64,000 nt of DNA from Sorghum bicolor (Eukaryota; Streptophyta; Magnoliopsida; Poales; Poaceae): positions 12,503,022 through 12,567,021 of the forward strand of contig NC_012871.2 in assembly GCF_000003195.3 (NCBI RefSeq), given 5' to 3'. Below the pieces are notes generated by a model. It did no database searches and was not told the origin of the DNA. It saw only the letters and a list, made by a program, of their open reading frames with translations. Within the stretch, counting starts at the first letter, position 1, and the number at the start of each line of letters is the position of its first letter. Positions 9,740 to 20,845 of this stretch are shown one piece after another. The translations under genes were made by a program, and so were the position numbers.

Positions 9740-12552
9740 ATGGATAAATCATGGATCCATAGTGATGCTAGGCACACAAAGGAATACATACAAGGGGTAA
9801 ACAGTTTCCTAGCTTTTGCATTTAGAAATTCAGCAGTAGGGGAGAAGATTCTATGCCCTTGTAGAAAGTGTGTTAACTTATTTTGGAGAGATTCAAGTGA
9901 TATACGTGAGCACTTGATATGTGATGGGTTTCTACAAGGTTACACAACTTGGAACTTGCACGGGGAATCCAGTTCCTCTTATGTGAATACCAACAATGGT
10001 GGTGGTGTTGATCCCGTGGAAGAGTCTAGTGAAGAGGATGACATATCTGCATTACTTAGAGACCTAGCCTGTGGTTTAGATGATAGAGGGGAATTAGAAG
10101 ACAACAGTGCTGAGCTTCCTAAAGAACTAATTGAGCTCCAAAAGTTGGTAGAAGCCAATAGTCAAGAATTATTTCCTAATTGCAAGAAGTACACTAAATT
10201 GTGTTTCCTGATTAGGCTTCTTCACATCAAGCTCCTTGGAGGATGGACTGATAGAAGTTTTGACCTTGCACTAGATCTATTTAATGATGTCTTACCTGGG
10301 GATTCAACACTACCCAAAACCTACTATGAAACCAAGAAATTGATTAAGTCTATAGGACTTGGGTACACTAGTATTGATGCCTGTGATAATGATTGCATTC
10401 TATATTGGAAGGAACATGAAAAATCTGAATCATGTCCAAAGTGTAAGGCTTCACGATGGAAATCAGTTAGGAAGAGTCTAGATGGGAAACATGTGTACAA
10501 GGTTCCTAAGAAGGTACTTCGATACTTTCCGATAAAGAAAAGGCTCCAAAGATTGTTTTTATGTTCTAAAACAGCTGCTCTAACAAGATGGCATGATGAG
10601 GAGAGAACCAAAGATGATGTTCTTAGGCATCCTACTGATTCTCCTCTATGGAAAGACTTTGATCATAAAAATCCTGAGTTTGCTAAGGATAGCAGAAATA
10701 TACGTCTTGCATTTGCCACTGATGGTTTTAATCCTTATAGAACCCAAACTATTAGCTATAGCATTTGGCCTGGTATATGTATTCCCTACAATTTTCCACC
10801 ATCAATGTGCATGAAGCAATCAAATTTCATACTCTCTTTCCTAATTCCTGGAAGAAAGGCTCCTGGTAGTGATATGGATGTTTTTCTCGAGCCATTTGTG
10901 AATGATATGGTAGATATGTTTGTCACTGGGGTTTGGACTTATGATGCATCAAAGAGAGAGTGGTTCCATTTAAAGGCAGCAGTGTTGTGGACTATTACAG
11001 ACTTCCCCGGTCTAGGCTATGTATGAGGTTGTGTCACCGCTGGTGAAGGGGCATGTCCTGATTGCCACTCATATACTTGTTCATATTCACTAAAAAAGGG
11101 GAGCAAGACTTGCTATATGGGCCATCGTATGTTTTTGGATGAAAATCACCCATTTAGGTTTGATGTTGATAAGTTTGGTTCAACTGAATTTAGGAAGGCA
11201 CCTACTCCACTCTCTGGGGAGGAAGTGTTGGAGTGCACTAAAGATATTGTTACCGTTTTTGGCAAGGATCCATCTGGAAAGAAACCTTCAAGGAAGAAAC
11301 GCAAGGAAGGGGAGCCAGTAGTCATTTTTAAAAGGAGGTCTATTTGGTTAAACTTCCCTATTGGAAAGATTTGATGCTGCGACATAATTTTGATGTCATG
11401 CACATAGGGAAAAATGTGTATGAGAACTTTGTTAATACATTCTTGGGTACTGAAGGAAAATCTAAGGATAATCTGAATTCTCGCTTAGACCTTCAAGCTT
11501 TAGGTATTAGAAGTGATCTTCACCCTGTTGATGTTGAAGAACAATTTTATTTACCACCAGCACCATATACATTTAGTCTTGATGATAAAAAATTATTTTG
11601 TGAAATACTGAAAGGGGTAAAGTTTCCTGCTGGCCATGCATCTTATATACGTCATAATGTTCATGTCAATGAGAGAAAGGTGTTTGGGCTTAAGAGTCAT
11701 GAATGCCACATTGTTCTACAAGAGTTACTACCGCTTGCTGTGAGGAAAGTATTGCCGGAAGTAGTTAGTGCTGCAGTGATACGTGTTAGTCATTTCTTCA
11801 AGAAAATTTGTGCTCCTGTTTTTCGCAAAAGTGATATGGATAGTCTAGAGGCTGAAATAGCTGAAACCTTAAGCCTTTTGGAGACTATATTCCTTCCCTC
11901 CTTTTTTGACATGATGGTACATCTGATGGTCCATCTTCCTGCCCAAGCAAGAGTGGCTGGTCCGGTACATTTCCGTAGCATGTGGCCTGTTGAGAGGTAA
12001 TTTCTGTGAGCGTATTGCAACATACCTATAAAAAATAACATACTATTTTATAACATAATGGGCTTATTATATATGTGTATAGGTTTTTGATGAGATTGAA
12101 AGGTGATGTTCGTACAAAAAGCCATCCGGAGGGATCGATAATGGAGGGTTGTATGTTTTATGAGAGCCTTACACTATGTGGACACTATTTACATAGCCAA
12201 GTCCCTAGAAATATTCAAGGGCTGCAATCTGAAAATTCCACAACCCCTTTCTTTGAGCACATTGGACGGGGTTTAGCTGGGAAGTGCACAGTGGGTTTAG
12301 ACCACAAAACTTGGCTGCAAGCACACAGATATGTTTTGTTCAACTATCCAAATATAGGGTCTTACTTGCAGTAAGTTGTTAGTTTCACTTCACACCACAT
12401 TATGTTTACATTCTCTTGCACAGTAAGATGATAGATTCACCTTTGCAGAAAGCATGCTCACTATCTATCCTCACTTGGTGTTCGAAACCAACGAGCTATC
12501 AACCGAATGCAACATGAATGCTTCCATAGTTCTTCGACTACATATTTGATAG
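9740..12552 (+). pseudogene. TNP2-like CACTA transposase (Transposase_21 family), disrupted
   Basis: The likely start is the ATG at 9740, opening with MDKSWIHSDARHTKEY, the usual N-terminal transposase-associated domain with its Cys pairs (CPCRKC) and the HLICDGF segment. The Transposase_21 core follows (FATDGFNPY, FPGLGYV, NFDVMHIGKN, HFRSMWPVER). Three things break or split it. An in-frame TGA lies at 11023-11025 inside the conserved segment after FPGLGYV. A one-base deletion near 11349 moves the frame between two well-conserved stretches. Two normal introns are also present (11997-12082 and 12371-12448, both GT-AG). The third coding exon runs from 12449 into the N gap, so the C-terminus is not visible. 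The family catalyses cut-and-paste transposition in the nucleus; this copy should not make full-length protein. Confidence 0.85.
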
Positions 12553-12652
12553 NNNNNNNNNNNNNNNNNNNNNNNNNNNNNNNNNNNNNNNNNNNNNNNN
12601 NNNNNNNNNNNNNNNNNNNNNNNNNNNNNNNNNNNNNNNNNNNNNNNNNNNN
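12553..12652. other. Assembly gap (100 N)
   Basis: Exactly 100 N, a conventional placeholder for a gap of unknown length. It lies between TNP2 and the second CACTA gene, so the real distance and even the adjacency of the two sides are unproven. Confidence 0.99.
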
Positions 12653-12717
12653 CTTATTCATATGATATGTTGAAAATCAAACTTTACACTAACAATTTTT
12701 CTTAATGAATCGTGCAG

Positions 12718-14559
12718 GTTTCAGATTGTGAGTGCGGGCAAATTCCGCCACCCTAGTTCTATCCAGGGCCTCCTCATTAAGAAGCACTACCCTGGTTTCG
12801 TCACCCACAAAGGGAGACGTGAGCTAGCCTTCACGTGGGACCACTTCTACAGCGTGTTGGATGAGAACGATGTTCCCATCGCACAGGTCATCAAGGACGA
12901 GTTCTGGGTGAGTCACCATCGCACAACGTTGCTCAATATTATGCATTTATTCTTAAAATATTGAAATGATGCATGATGTATGTATGCAGGAGTGGTACGT
13001 GATAGAGGACGGCGCCCCCGCGGACAGGGTTGCGTATGCGCAGGAGGAGACCTACAAAGACCGGGTCAAGGACATGTACCACGAGGCGCGCATCCAGTGT
13101 GTCGTCACCTACAACGCCGACGTCCTTGGCCGGTCGGTGGGCAAGAGCCAGGCTAGGGAGATGATACTGGATCCCGACACCGATCTCACCAGGGAGCAGT
13201 ACATACAGGTAAGTATGAAACATTACTTCTGATTCCATCCATGAAAAAATAAGTACACTACATTTCTTTTGATTCATCTTATGACGTGTCAAATGCAGTT
13301 TCCTACTGAATGGTGCAAGGGCCATCTTGACTGTTGGGAGGCCATTGTAGACTGGTGGAGAAGGCCGGAGGCGTACGCCGAGCGGAGAGCCAGTCGGGCG
13401 TACCGCCTGCAGATGCCAGGACCGGCCCACCACCAAGGGAGCCGCTCCCTCCGAGGGTACATGGACACATGGGTACGCTTCTGTTCATTTCATTTGTTCA
13501 TTCATTAATGTATTCATTCTCATTACGTGTAATCATCCTTGTCTTTTTCTCGCAGTCCCAGTCGCATGGTGGCATAGTCATCAACGAGTACGTGGGGTAC
13601 GCCCTTGTACACAAGGGCCGAGCGGACGATCCAAACAACGTCTACAGCCCCGCGGACGAGGCCGAGGCGTACACCAACCCGAACGCCTACGAGAAGATGG
13701 CCGAGTACACCTCACATGCTCGCGCGCGCCACGGGGACGACTTCGATCCCGCCACTGAGCCCCTCGACACAGAGATCCTGATGAGGGCTGGAGGAGGGAA
13801 GCAGCACGGGCGGTACTATATGGCCCACAGCGCCATCGACCCGACCACTGTGCCCACGCTCCGCCAGGTGCGACAGGCGAGCAACACGACCTCCTCCGAC
13901 GTCCCCATACGAGCTCGGCAGCCGTCTTTCCAGGTAACTATAGTTTTATGCGTCGTTCATATACTTTACATATATACCTAGTGCATTGTTCAAACATCAC
14001 GGGTGTGTTATTGCAGTCCCAGTTGGCCGAGTTGCGGGCCAGGCAGGAGTCCGCGGAGGAGGCCCATCGGCAGGAGATAGCGCGCCAGAACGAGGCCCAT
14101 CGGCAGGAGCTGGCGCGCCAGTTCGAGGCGTTTCAACAACACCAGCAGCGTCAGATGCAGGACTTCGCCAACTACTTCACCTCCCTTCAGATCCCTGGTG
14201 TAGTCACGCCTCCGCTGCCTGCCTCGCTGTTCGCTCCACTCCCTCTTCCTGGCACTGTAGTACAGTCTCCAGTGAGTATATACGAGTGCATATTGCTTTG
14301 TCTTCTGCGGACATCATGCAGGTACTAATGACATCGCTTCTACTTTGTGAAGGCACAGTCGCACGGATCAAACCCGACTCCTCAAGACGACGCTTCTCCA
14401 GGCCATGGGTGTCAGGTCCAGCAGACGTGGCCTGGCGCTCCTCGGCCTCAGACGTACGGGTGGGGTCCGTGGTCAGCTGGCGCTCCTCCGCCTCAGACAC
14501 ACGGGTGGTCGCCGTGGTCAGGTGGCGCGCCTCAGCACCCAGCAGGTTGGCCGCAGTAG
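12718..14559 (+). CDS. Plant transposase Ptta/En/Spm-type (Transposase_24) protein, 5' partial
   Basis: Seven GT-AG exons can be followed: 12718-12907, 12990-13208, 13299-13472, 13556-13933, 14017-14271 and 14353-14559, after an acceptor at 12717 whose upstream exon is lost in the gap (six visible here). The conserved start reads FRHPSSIQGLLIKKHYPGFV and WDHFYSVLDENDV, typical of the second gene of grass CACTA elements, followed by a WCKGHLDCWEAIVDWW segment. The middle carries a charged coiled coil (14017-14170) in which the unit EEAHRQE(I/L)ARQ is repeated, and the end is rich in Pro, Gly and Trp. By analogy with TNPA it may bind subterminal repeats. No stop interrupts the spliced frame; the stop is TAG at 14557-14559. 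Confidence 0.75.
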
Positions 14560-14859
14560 GGGTGGCCAGGTGAGGGCTCTTCCCAGGGACACGGGGACGC
14601 CGGGTCGCAGCCGGACCAGTGATATGGACATGTTATGCTTGTGATGGATATGTTAGGCGGATTTGATCACTTTGTGTATGCGGATTTGTGACAGGATGAA
14701 TAACAACTATTCTGTATGTGGATTTGTGACCATTGATGGATGCATGTGTCGATTTGTGACTATATATGTTATGCAGGTTCTATTACATATGTTATGTATG
14801 TTGTCTATTGTGAATTGAGTGAAAAACAGCAAAAACTGAAAAACAGCAAAAAAATCTCA

Positions 14860-15361
14860 GCTTTGCCCAGTGCTGGCACTCGACAAAGCTGGGCACTGCG
14901 TGGCTGTGGTTCCAGCTTTGCCGAGAGCCAGCCACCAGACACTCGGCAAAGAAATATTGAAAAAAATAAATAAATATTCTTTGCCGAGAGCCAGCTTGTA
15001 AGGCACTCGGCAAAGATTTTTTCCAAATAAACAAATAAATAATCTTTGCCGAGAGCCAGCCAGCAAGGCTCTCGGCAAAGAATTTTTTTTTTAAAAAAAA
15101 TAAACAATCTTTGCCGAGCGCCAGCCCTGGTGGCGCTCGGCAAAGAGCCGTCAACTAACGCCTCCCTTGCAACGGGCGTCAGCCTTTGCCGAGTGCTGAC
15201 GTGGCTCTCGGCAAGTGGCTCTCGGCAAAGACTGCCTTTACCGATTAAGACTATGCCGAGCGGTCTTTGCCGAGCGGGCTCTCGGCAAAGGCTTTGCCGA
15301 GAGCGTAGTGGCCCTTTGCCGAGCGCTCGGGCTCTCGGCAAAGTACCAGAATCCTGTAGTG
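14860..15361. repeat. CTTTGCCGAG subterminal repeat block of a CACTA element
   Basis: Many copies of CTTTGCCGAG and its complement CTCGGCAAAG, often paired around short spacers as hairpin-like units (for example 14922-14951, 15040-15080 and 15108-15146). The block ends at the GTAGTG terminus. Short ORFs read through it are artefacts of the repeat. Confidence 0.85.
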
Positions 15362-16267
15362 ACTATCAATAACCATGTCCTCCATCATACCAGATTCATA
15401 GTCTCACTGCATCGATGTTGGGTGCATCGCTAGCAGCTCTTTTCACCGTGAAACTTCCGAACTGTGTAGTCCTGGACGAAACGCCGCCATTGGATCAAGT
15501 GAGAGTTTGACTTCACAGTCATCTAGCATCTAGACACGCTCGTTCTTGCGGTAATAACATGGACATGTGGTGTCGTTTTGATTCGCGCTCAAAGCATGCT
15601 TCCAAGCATTGTCAATAAACTTTGTCACTTGTTCCACGACAAAGGGTGCTCTCCTTGATATGTTTTAGAGCAGTTCACACCATCAAAAATGATTGGGAAG
15701 CTCATGGAGGAAGAAGATCGGATAATTGGGCTATTGTACTTATAACCTTTCATTAACGCAAACGACATCCTAAGGCGGCCACCTCTACTAATACATGTGC
15801 CGCTCTCGAAAATGAGAAATATAGATCAAATTAAGACATTATAACGGAGGCAGTCCCCTTAAGAAGGTCATCTTCATTGATGCTCTACCACTGTCGAAAA
15901 TGACAAATATATATAGATCTAATTTATAACCCCTGATTCCTGAAAATGTTCTTACCACCAACGCCAACTCGAATAAGTTGCTTATTGCACAAGGAGAAAA
16001 TATAATACTTGGTATATAGGGTTAGAGAAGACCTGTGAAGCTTGGTCATTTGCAATATATATGGATTACGTTAAGCAAAAGCCTTACGGCAGGTTCTCAG
16101 CACCTTGCGCGGCACAAGGGATGTATTCACGACCAGACTTCGGCATTGGTCATTATTTATCTTTCGTAGATCGTCTACTCGTTCCTCCGAACGACGGTCA
16201 GCTTGCTGATGAGTGATGACAGTCATTAGAATAGTTTTTCTCGGTATCAGGCTATCAGCTTACAAAC
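15362..16267. other. Intergenic DNA, nothing recognised
   Basis: About 900 bp following the CACTA end. No long ORF, terminal repeat or RNA gene is visible. Confidence 0.5.
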
Positions 16268-16269
16268 TA

Positions 16270-16496
16270 CTCCCCTTCCTCTCCAAATATATTAAGTTTG
16301 ACTAACTTTATAAAAAATAGTAACAACATCTATGTCATAAAATAAGTATATTATGAATATATATATATTCTATGGTAAATCTAATAATACTAATTTAATA
16401 ACATAAGTCTTAATATTTTCTCTAGAAATTTAGTCAAATTTTAAAAAGTTTAATTTAAGATAACTCTAACAATTTATTTATTCAGTATAGAGCGAG
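16270..16496. mobile_element. Degenerate Stowaway MITE
   Basis: The left end CTCCCCTTCCTCTCCAAATA and the right end (in reverse CTCGCTCTATACTG) are diverged Stowaway termini with an AT-rich core and TA on each side (16268-16269 and 16497-16498). Confidence 0.5.
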
Positions 16497-16498
16497 TA

Positions 16499-17290
16499 TT
16501 CATTACATGCAACTTGAGATCTAAAAAACTTAACTGCTGCGCAGTTTGCATGCAGTAACCGAGGCATGTAGGAACAATGCATAATATATCCGAATAATTG
16601 AAGTGTGGATCCAAAAACCCTACAGCCACCAATTTACTGCAATGGCCTTGTTACCTAGCTAACTTTTTTTTTCCCAAAGTACCTAGCTAACTTGTTCACC
16701 AAGGTCATAACCAGCTCCTAAGGCATGGGTGGATCGGGCCATGATGGCTGGCCGATGGAGAGTATGACACAAGGGTTGGCAAACAAGGCATAGAAAGATT
16801 TACGCAGAAACTGATTGACTAGATCAGGACTCTATTCAAACTGACCTATGAACTGATCTTGATTCTATTTGCAACCCCTACCCTAGACAATATAAGAGGA
16901 GGTGGTGAGGGCCTTAAGGCTGCTTGCCAGCTTGATTGGGGTGCAAGCAATAGCTCCCTAATTTAGTGCTACCTCGCTAGTCGCTACCCATCGATTTTGG
17001 CCACGTGTGGCATATGCTGACTTGATATCATGGTCGAACCTGAGAGTAATACAACAATGGTCTTATAGCCAAATAAATGTTGATGTGATGGAGAAAAGAG
17101 ATAAGGGGAGAGAGAGATGAGATGAGAGCAACTCTCATGCAAACAAGCTATAGATATATATGGGAGCTCATAGAGTATTGGGCCTAGATGTTAAGTGCTT
17201 GTAATAAGAATTAGGAAATAGAAGGCGGGACATGAGTAAAAATAATAAGAAAAAATTTTATATAGAAATAAATATAATTATTATATAGCT
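16499..17290. other. Intergenic DNA, nothing recognised
   Basis: About 790 bp. No coding, repeat-end or RNA signal strong enough to name. Confidence 0.5.
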
Positions 17291-17292
17291 TA

Positions 17293-17525
17293 CTCCCTTC
17301 TTCCCTTTTTAATTGTCGCTTGCGCTTCCCGAAAAACAACTACCGGTAATTATATATTAAAAAATATTAGTATTTATAATACATAATTAGTATCATTAGA
17401 AAGATTTTTGAATCTAGTTTTTTAACAAATTTATTTGGAGATACAAATGTTGCACGTATTTTCTACAAATCGAGTTAAACTTGTAACACGCACAACAACG
17501 ACGACAATTAAAAAGGGACAGGAAG
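17293..17525. mobile_element. Stowaway MITE
   Basis: A 233-bp element. The left end includes CCCTTTTTAATTGTCG and the right end is its inverted copy (CGACAATTAAAAAGGG), with outer CTCCCTT/CTTCCTG termini. TA flanks it at 17291-17292 and 17526-17527. Confidence 0.8.
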
Positions 17526-17546
17526 TAGCTCCTACTAGTCGACTTA

Positions 17547-17829
17547 GGCCTGTTTGGCACGGCTTCTCCAGCGGCTTCAGAAGCCGTTTGGAGCCGTTTT
17601 GTGCCAAACGGGGTAAAATAGAATAGCTCCACCAATGAAGCCTCTAAAAACATGCTCTCACAGAGCTTCGGAGTATGAAGGAGCCAAAAATAGTGACTTC
17701 TCCCGATTTTACCTCATTCTATGTGGCATTATGTGAGAGCACATTTTAAGAAAAAAGCTGTTTTGCCAAACAGTTTACCAAAATGGCTTCAGCTCCATCG
17801 ATAAAGCTGTTCATGGAGCTGAAGCGGCC
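17547..17829. mobile_element. Tourist-like MITE
   Basis: A 283-bp element starting GGCCTGTTTGGCACGGCTTC and ending GAAGCGGCC, flanked by TTA (17544-17546 and 17830-17832). The interior has further inverted pieces such as GCCAAACGG and TTTTGCCAAACAG. Confidence 0.6.
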
Positions 17830-17958
17830 TTAGACTCTAACACTTACCTTTATTTTCGGCTTGCTCTGCGATCACGTGCCGGCCAAGTGCTGCATCCCGA
17901 GGGCATCTTTGCCCGTATTTTCTTGCTATATTCAAATCTAATCGCCCGACAAACTTTA

Positions 17959-18427
17959 GGTCCTGTTTAGATTAGAGATAAAAAATTTTTGGATGTCACA
18001 TCGAATATGTCGAAAAGATGTCGGAATGGGTTTTTAGAAACTAATAAAAAAACAAATTACATAACTCATCTGGAAACTACAAGACAAATCTATTAAGCAT
18101 AATTAATCTGTCATTAGCACATGTGGGTTACTATAGCACTTAAGGCTAATCATGTACTAACTAGGTTTAAAAGATTCATCTCGTGATTTTTCACCAAACT
18201 GTGTAGACAAATCTATTAAGCATAATTAATCTGTCATTAGCACATGTGGGTTACTATAGCACTTAAGGCTAATCATGGACTAACTAGGCTTAAAAGATTC
18301 ATCTCGTGATTTTTAACCAAACTGTGTAATTAGTTTATTTTTTTATCTACATTTAATATTCTATGCATTTGTCTAAAGATTCGATGGGATGGATGAAAAT
18401 TTTTTCGGTGGGGAACTAAACAGGGCC
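17959..18427. mobile_element. Tourist-like MITE with internal tandem duplication
   Basis: The left end GGTCCTGTTTAGATTAG and the right end GAACTAAACAGGGCC are inverted copies, flanked by TTA (17956-17958 and 18428-18430). This is the abundant panicoid GGCCTTGTTTAGTT-type MITE. It is longer than usual because a 123-bp block (18083-18205) is repeated from 18206 to about 18320 with few changes. Confidence 0.75.
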
Positions 18428-18430
18428 TTA

Positions 18431-18823
18431 ATAAAAATGACTATTAATGATTCGTCATTTTACAACATTTTGTTGAAGTAAGGGTGATTCGATCAACGGT
18501 TTGTAGTTTATGTACACACCGGTTTAAAATCATTGATCAGTCCATTAATCAATGGCTCGAAGGTCTGGACGCGCATGGCGCGGGTCTTTCGGGGTTTGGT
18601 GGAAACCGGGGGCGCGGGTGCCCGAAACAGGGACGGTGCTGACGGACAGGCTCTGACGCAACGCGCAACATCATGTTTAGTATGGATCGGTAATTTTAAC
18701 TCTCATTATTTTCAATATTTAGACGCACGTATGAAGTATTAAATATAAACTACTATTTATGAAATTAAAAATACAACTAGAGAATAATTTGCAAAATAAA
18801 TAGTCCATAACTAAACACTAATT
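18431..18823. other. Short intergenic stretch
   Basis: About 390 bp with no credible gene. A pair of GTTTAG/CTAAAC words near 18673 and 18810 hints at another decayed MITE but without clear boundaries. Confidence 0.4.
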
Positions 18824-19082
18824 GGCAAAAACGTATCATGTGTAACCTAGCTTCGTGTGCAACCTATGCAACCACCAATTAAGGCCACAGGATCTAGATC
18901 CAACGTCTAAGGTTTTTTTCACTTATACCCTCCCATTTGGATACACACGTTTTAGATTTAAACCCACAGGTGGAGAGGTTTAAGTGAAAAAAAAACCTCA
19001 GACATTAGATATAGATCTTGTGACCTTAATTGGTGGTTGCATACGTTGTACACGAAGCTGGGTTGCATATGATACGTTGCCA
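18824..19082. mobile_element. Foldback-type MITE
   Basis: Almost the whole 259 bp is one long imperfect palindrome. The left arm (from ACGTATCATGTGTAACC through CCAATTAAGGCCACAGGATC) is repeated inverted in the right arm ending GATACGTTGC, around a short centre near 18950. It would form a near-complete hairpin if transcribed. I cannot fix a target duplication. Confidence 0.65.
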
Positions 19083-19889
19083 AATGGCAAATATAACGAA
19101 AGAGCTATATCACCTGTTAAATTTTAACATCTCCAATTAGACAACGAACGTGCTCTGTCTTTGGTGGGACCTGCTGGTCATCGGCTCAAGGGAAAAGGTG
19201 GGGCCCTGCCGTCAGCATGGCAGAGCACAGTGCTCGGCCTTGTGAAACATACCATCACCAAATAATTACTGATTCACGCCCATTGGAAATATGTTAGCTT
19301 TAAGGTGACCTCACAAGATCTAAGCCATAAGCTAACAACTAATTACGTCATCAATATATATATAACAGTGGTATTTTCTATTATCAAGTAGCGCCTTTAT
19401 AACGCCATTTATAATTGCCATCCAATCTAAGTACCACCTTCAACTTGTATTATTTTTTTTCTATTACCATGTGTATATCTCGTTCAACGCCATCTTTGGC
19501 TTGTTTCATTGGCATCTCACTGGCATCCAATGTACATAGCATCTTCGATTTGTGTTAATTTTTCTCCACTAGACACAGTGGCTCACTCTCGTGATGAAAG
19601 GGTTATAATTTGTTTTTGTCGGTCGTCTTTGCTTGTACCATTTTATCTTGTGTTTTACATCAACAATTGGGAAACAAAAACTCTATATATATGGAGCCGC
19701 GCAGTTGATGAAGGCCCTTAATTAATCACTACGAGCATACATGTGCTAACACATACGGTGAAAACAAAAGGACAATATATATGTTAATTAAAATAAAACT
19801 CATACTCAAAGTCAAAGATCAATTATGGATGCTTGGTTTTTGTCATTGGCATGCCTATAAAATAATCTGAATAAACAATTAAATTTTCA
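19083..19889. other. Intergenic DNA, nothing recognised
   Basis: About 800 bp of AT-rich DNA. A run of short repeats of the type GCCATC...CATTT (19400-19530) is present but has no clear period. Confidence 0.45.
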
Positions 19890-20320
19890 AAATTTCCTGT
19901 CGGTTAAAAAACCGACACAAAAATGCCAAAAACCGACAGAAATTATAGAAAACAAGTTTTTCTGTCGGTAAACCGACAAAAAAAATTCCGACAGGACTAG
20001 CTCGACAGGGAAACCCAATTATCCTGTCAGTATGTGTATTTTTTGCGGGTTTTATTATATTTCGTCGGTGGAGCGTTGACAGGCAAATTCTAGTTCGTCA
20101 AGTCTGAAATTTTATTTCTGTCAATGTCGAACGACAACAAAAATTAGGTGTACCGACAGTAAAAAAATTTCCTGTCGGTGTCATACCGCCGGAGTAATAA
20201 GTTCGTACTGACAGGAAATATTATTTTTCCCTGTTAACAGCGGCTCGACAGAAAAAATGTCATATTTTCCTATCATCGTCTCCCAACAGGAATCCAAATT
20301 CATACCGACAGGAAATTATT
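19890..20320. repeat. Cluster of CCTGTCGGT / ACCGACAGG motifs, probable transposon end
   Basis: At least ten copies of the word TGTCGGT or its complement ACCGACA, many extended to CCTGTCGGT, lie within 430 bp in both orientations (for example near 19898, 19933, 19964, 20150, 20170 and 20305). This spacing and inversion resembles the subterminal repeats of CACTA elements, yet no CACTA terminus is found at either side, so it would be a truncated end. Confidence 0.5.
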
Positions 20321-20337
20321 GCAACCATTAGGCCACA

Positions 20338-20559
20338 AAGCTTCATTTATTTATAATTTCATACGATATTTCATGATAACAGTACATCCACAAACATGAC
20401 ATCTAATTCTATAAGGTTTCCAAATAGAGCACAAATATATTGCATCATTTTTCATCCAGAAGCCATACACTTAGATTATATGCCCAAAGTTGGCATCAAC
20501 AGCCATTAACAGAATCCATAAGGTTTCCAAATAGAACACAAATATATTGTGCCAGAAAG
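20338..20559. repeat. Short direct repeat unit beside the hAT MITE
   Basis: A segment containing AAGGTTTCCAAATAGAG at about 20415 recurs with small changes at about 20520, roughly 105 bp apart. It contains no gene. Confidence 0.5.
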
Positions 20560-20567
20560 CTTGTTGG

Positions 20568-20843
20568 TAGGGATGAAAACGGTACGGATATTTTCCGACC
20601 GTATTCGACACCGAATTCGTTTAGAGGGGTTCAGATCTATCCGTATCCGAGTCCGAATATTTAACATCCGATACCGTATCCATATCCGAATACTTAAATC
20701 ATATATTTATGATGTCGACATCCAATCGTATCTTATCCGATATGATTGACATAATCCGTATTCGAATCTGAATTCAACCAGAAATATAAAAACAAATGTG
20801 ATATTGATGATATCCGTCCGAATCCGATCCGTTTTCATCCCTA
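20568..20843. mobile_element. hAT MITE with perfect target duplication
   Basis: A 276-bp element. The left end TAGGGATGAAAACGGTACGG and the right end in reverse TAGGGATGAAAACGGATCGG are near-identical inverted repeats. A perfect 8-bp duplication, CTTGTTGG, flanks it (20560-20567 and 20844-20851). Subterminal parts are rich in ATCCG/CGGAT words. It inserted at the very edge of the LTR that starts at 20846. Confidence 0.9.
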
Positions 20844-20845
20844 CT

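Larger units (their letters stand above)
7693..12552 (+). mobile_element. CACTA (En/Spm) transposon, left part with TNP2 transposase
   Basis: The element begins CACTACACCACAACACTT at 7693, with the diagnostic CACTA terminus. Subterminal repeats follow, then a 1.8-kb leader with a GC-rich exon-like stretch (7930-8560) and an AT-rich intron-like stretch, and then the TNP2-type transposase from 9740. A 42-bp segment at 8533-8574 is repeated at 8580-8621. The sequence stops at the assembly gap. Its terminal repeats differ from those at 15361, so this may be a different element from the right-hand part. Confidence 0.8.
12653..15361 (+). mobile_element. CACTA transposon, right part with CTTTGCCGAG terminus
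   Basis: Begins at the gap, contains a spliced second CACTA gene (12718-14559), an AT-rich trailer, then a dense block of CTTTGCCGAG repeats ending ATCCTGTAGTG at 15361, the reverse complement of a CACTACAGGAT terminus. The three bases after it (act) do not match the three before 7693 (atg), so no shared target duplication joins the two ends. Confidence 0.8.

Noticed and set aside
12728..12964. Start of the second CACTA gene at 12728
   Set aside because: The first codon there is GTG and an upstream acceptor (ending 12717) shows this is an internal exon.
14860..15361. Palindromic CTTTGCCGAG units with short spacers, CRISPR-like or terminator-like
   Set aside because: This is the known terminal repeat pattern of grass CACTA elements and ends in the CACTA terminus.
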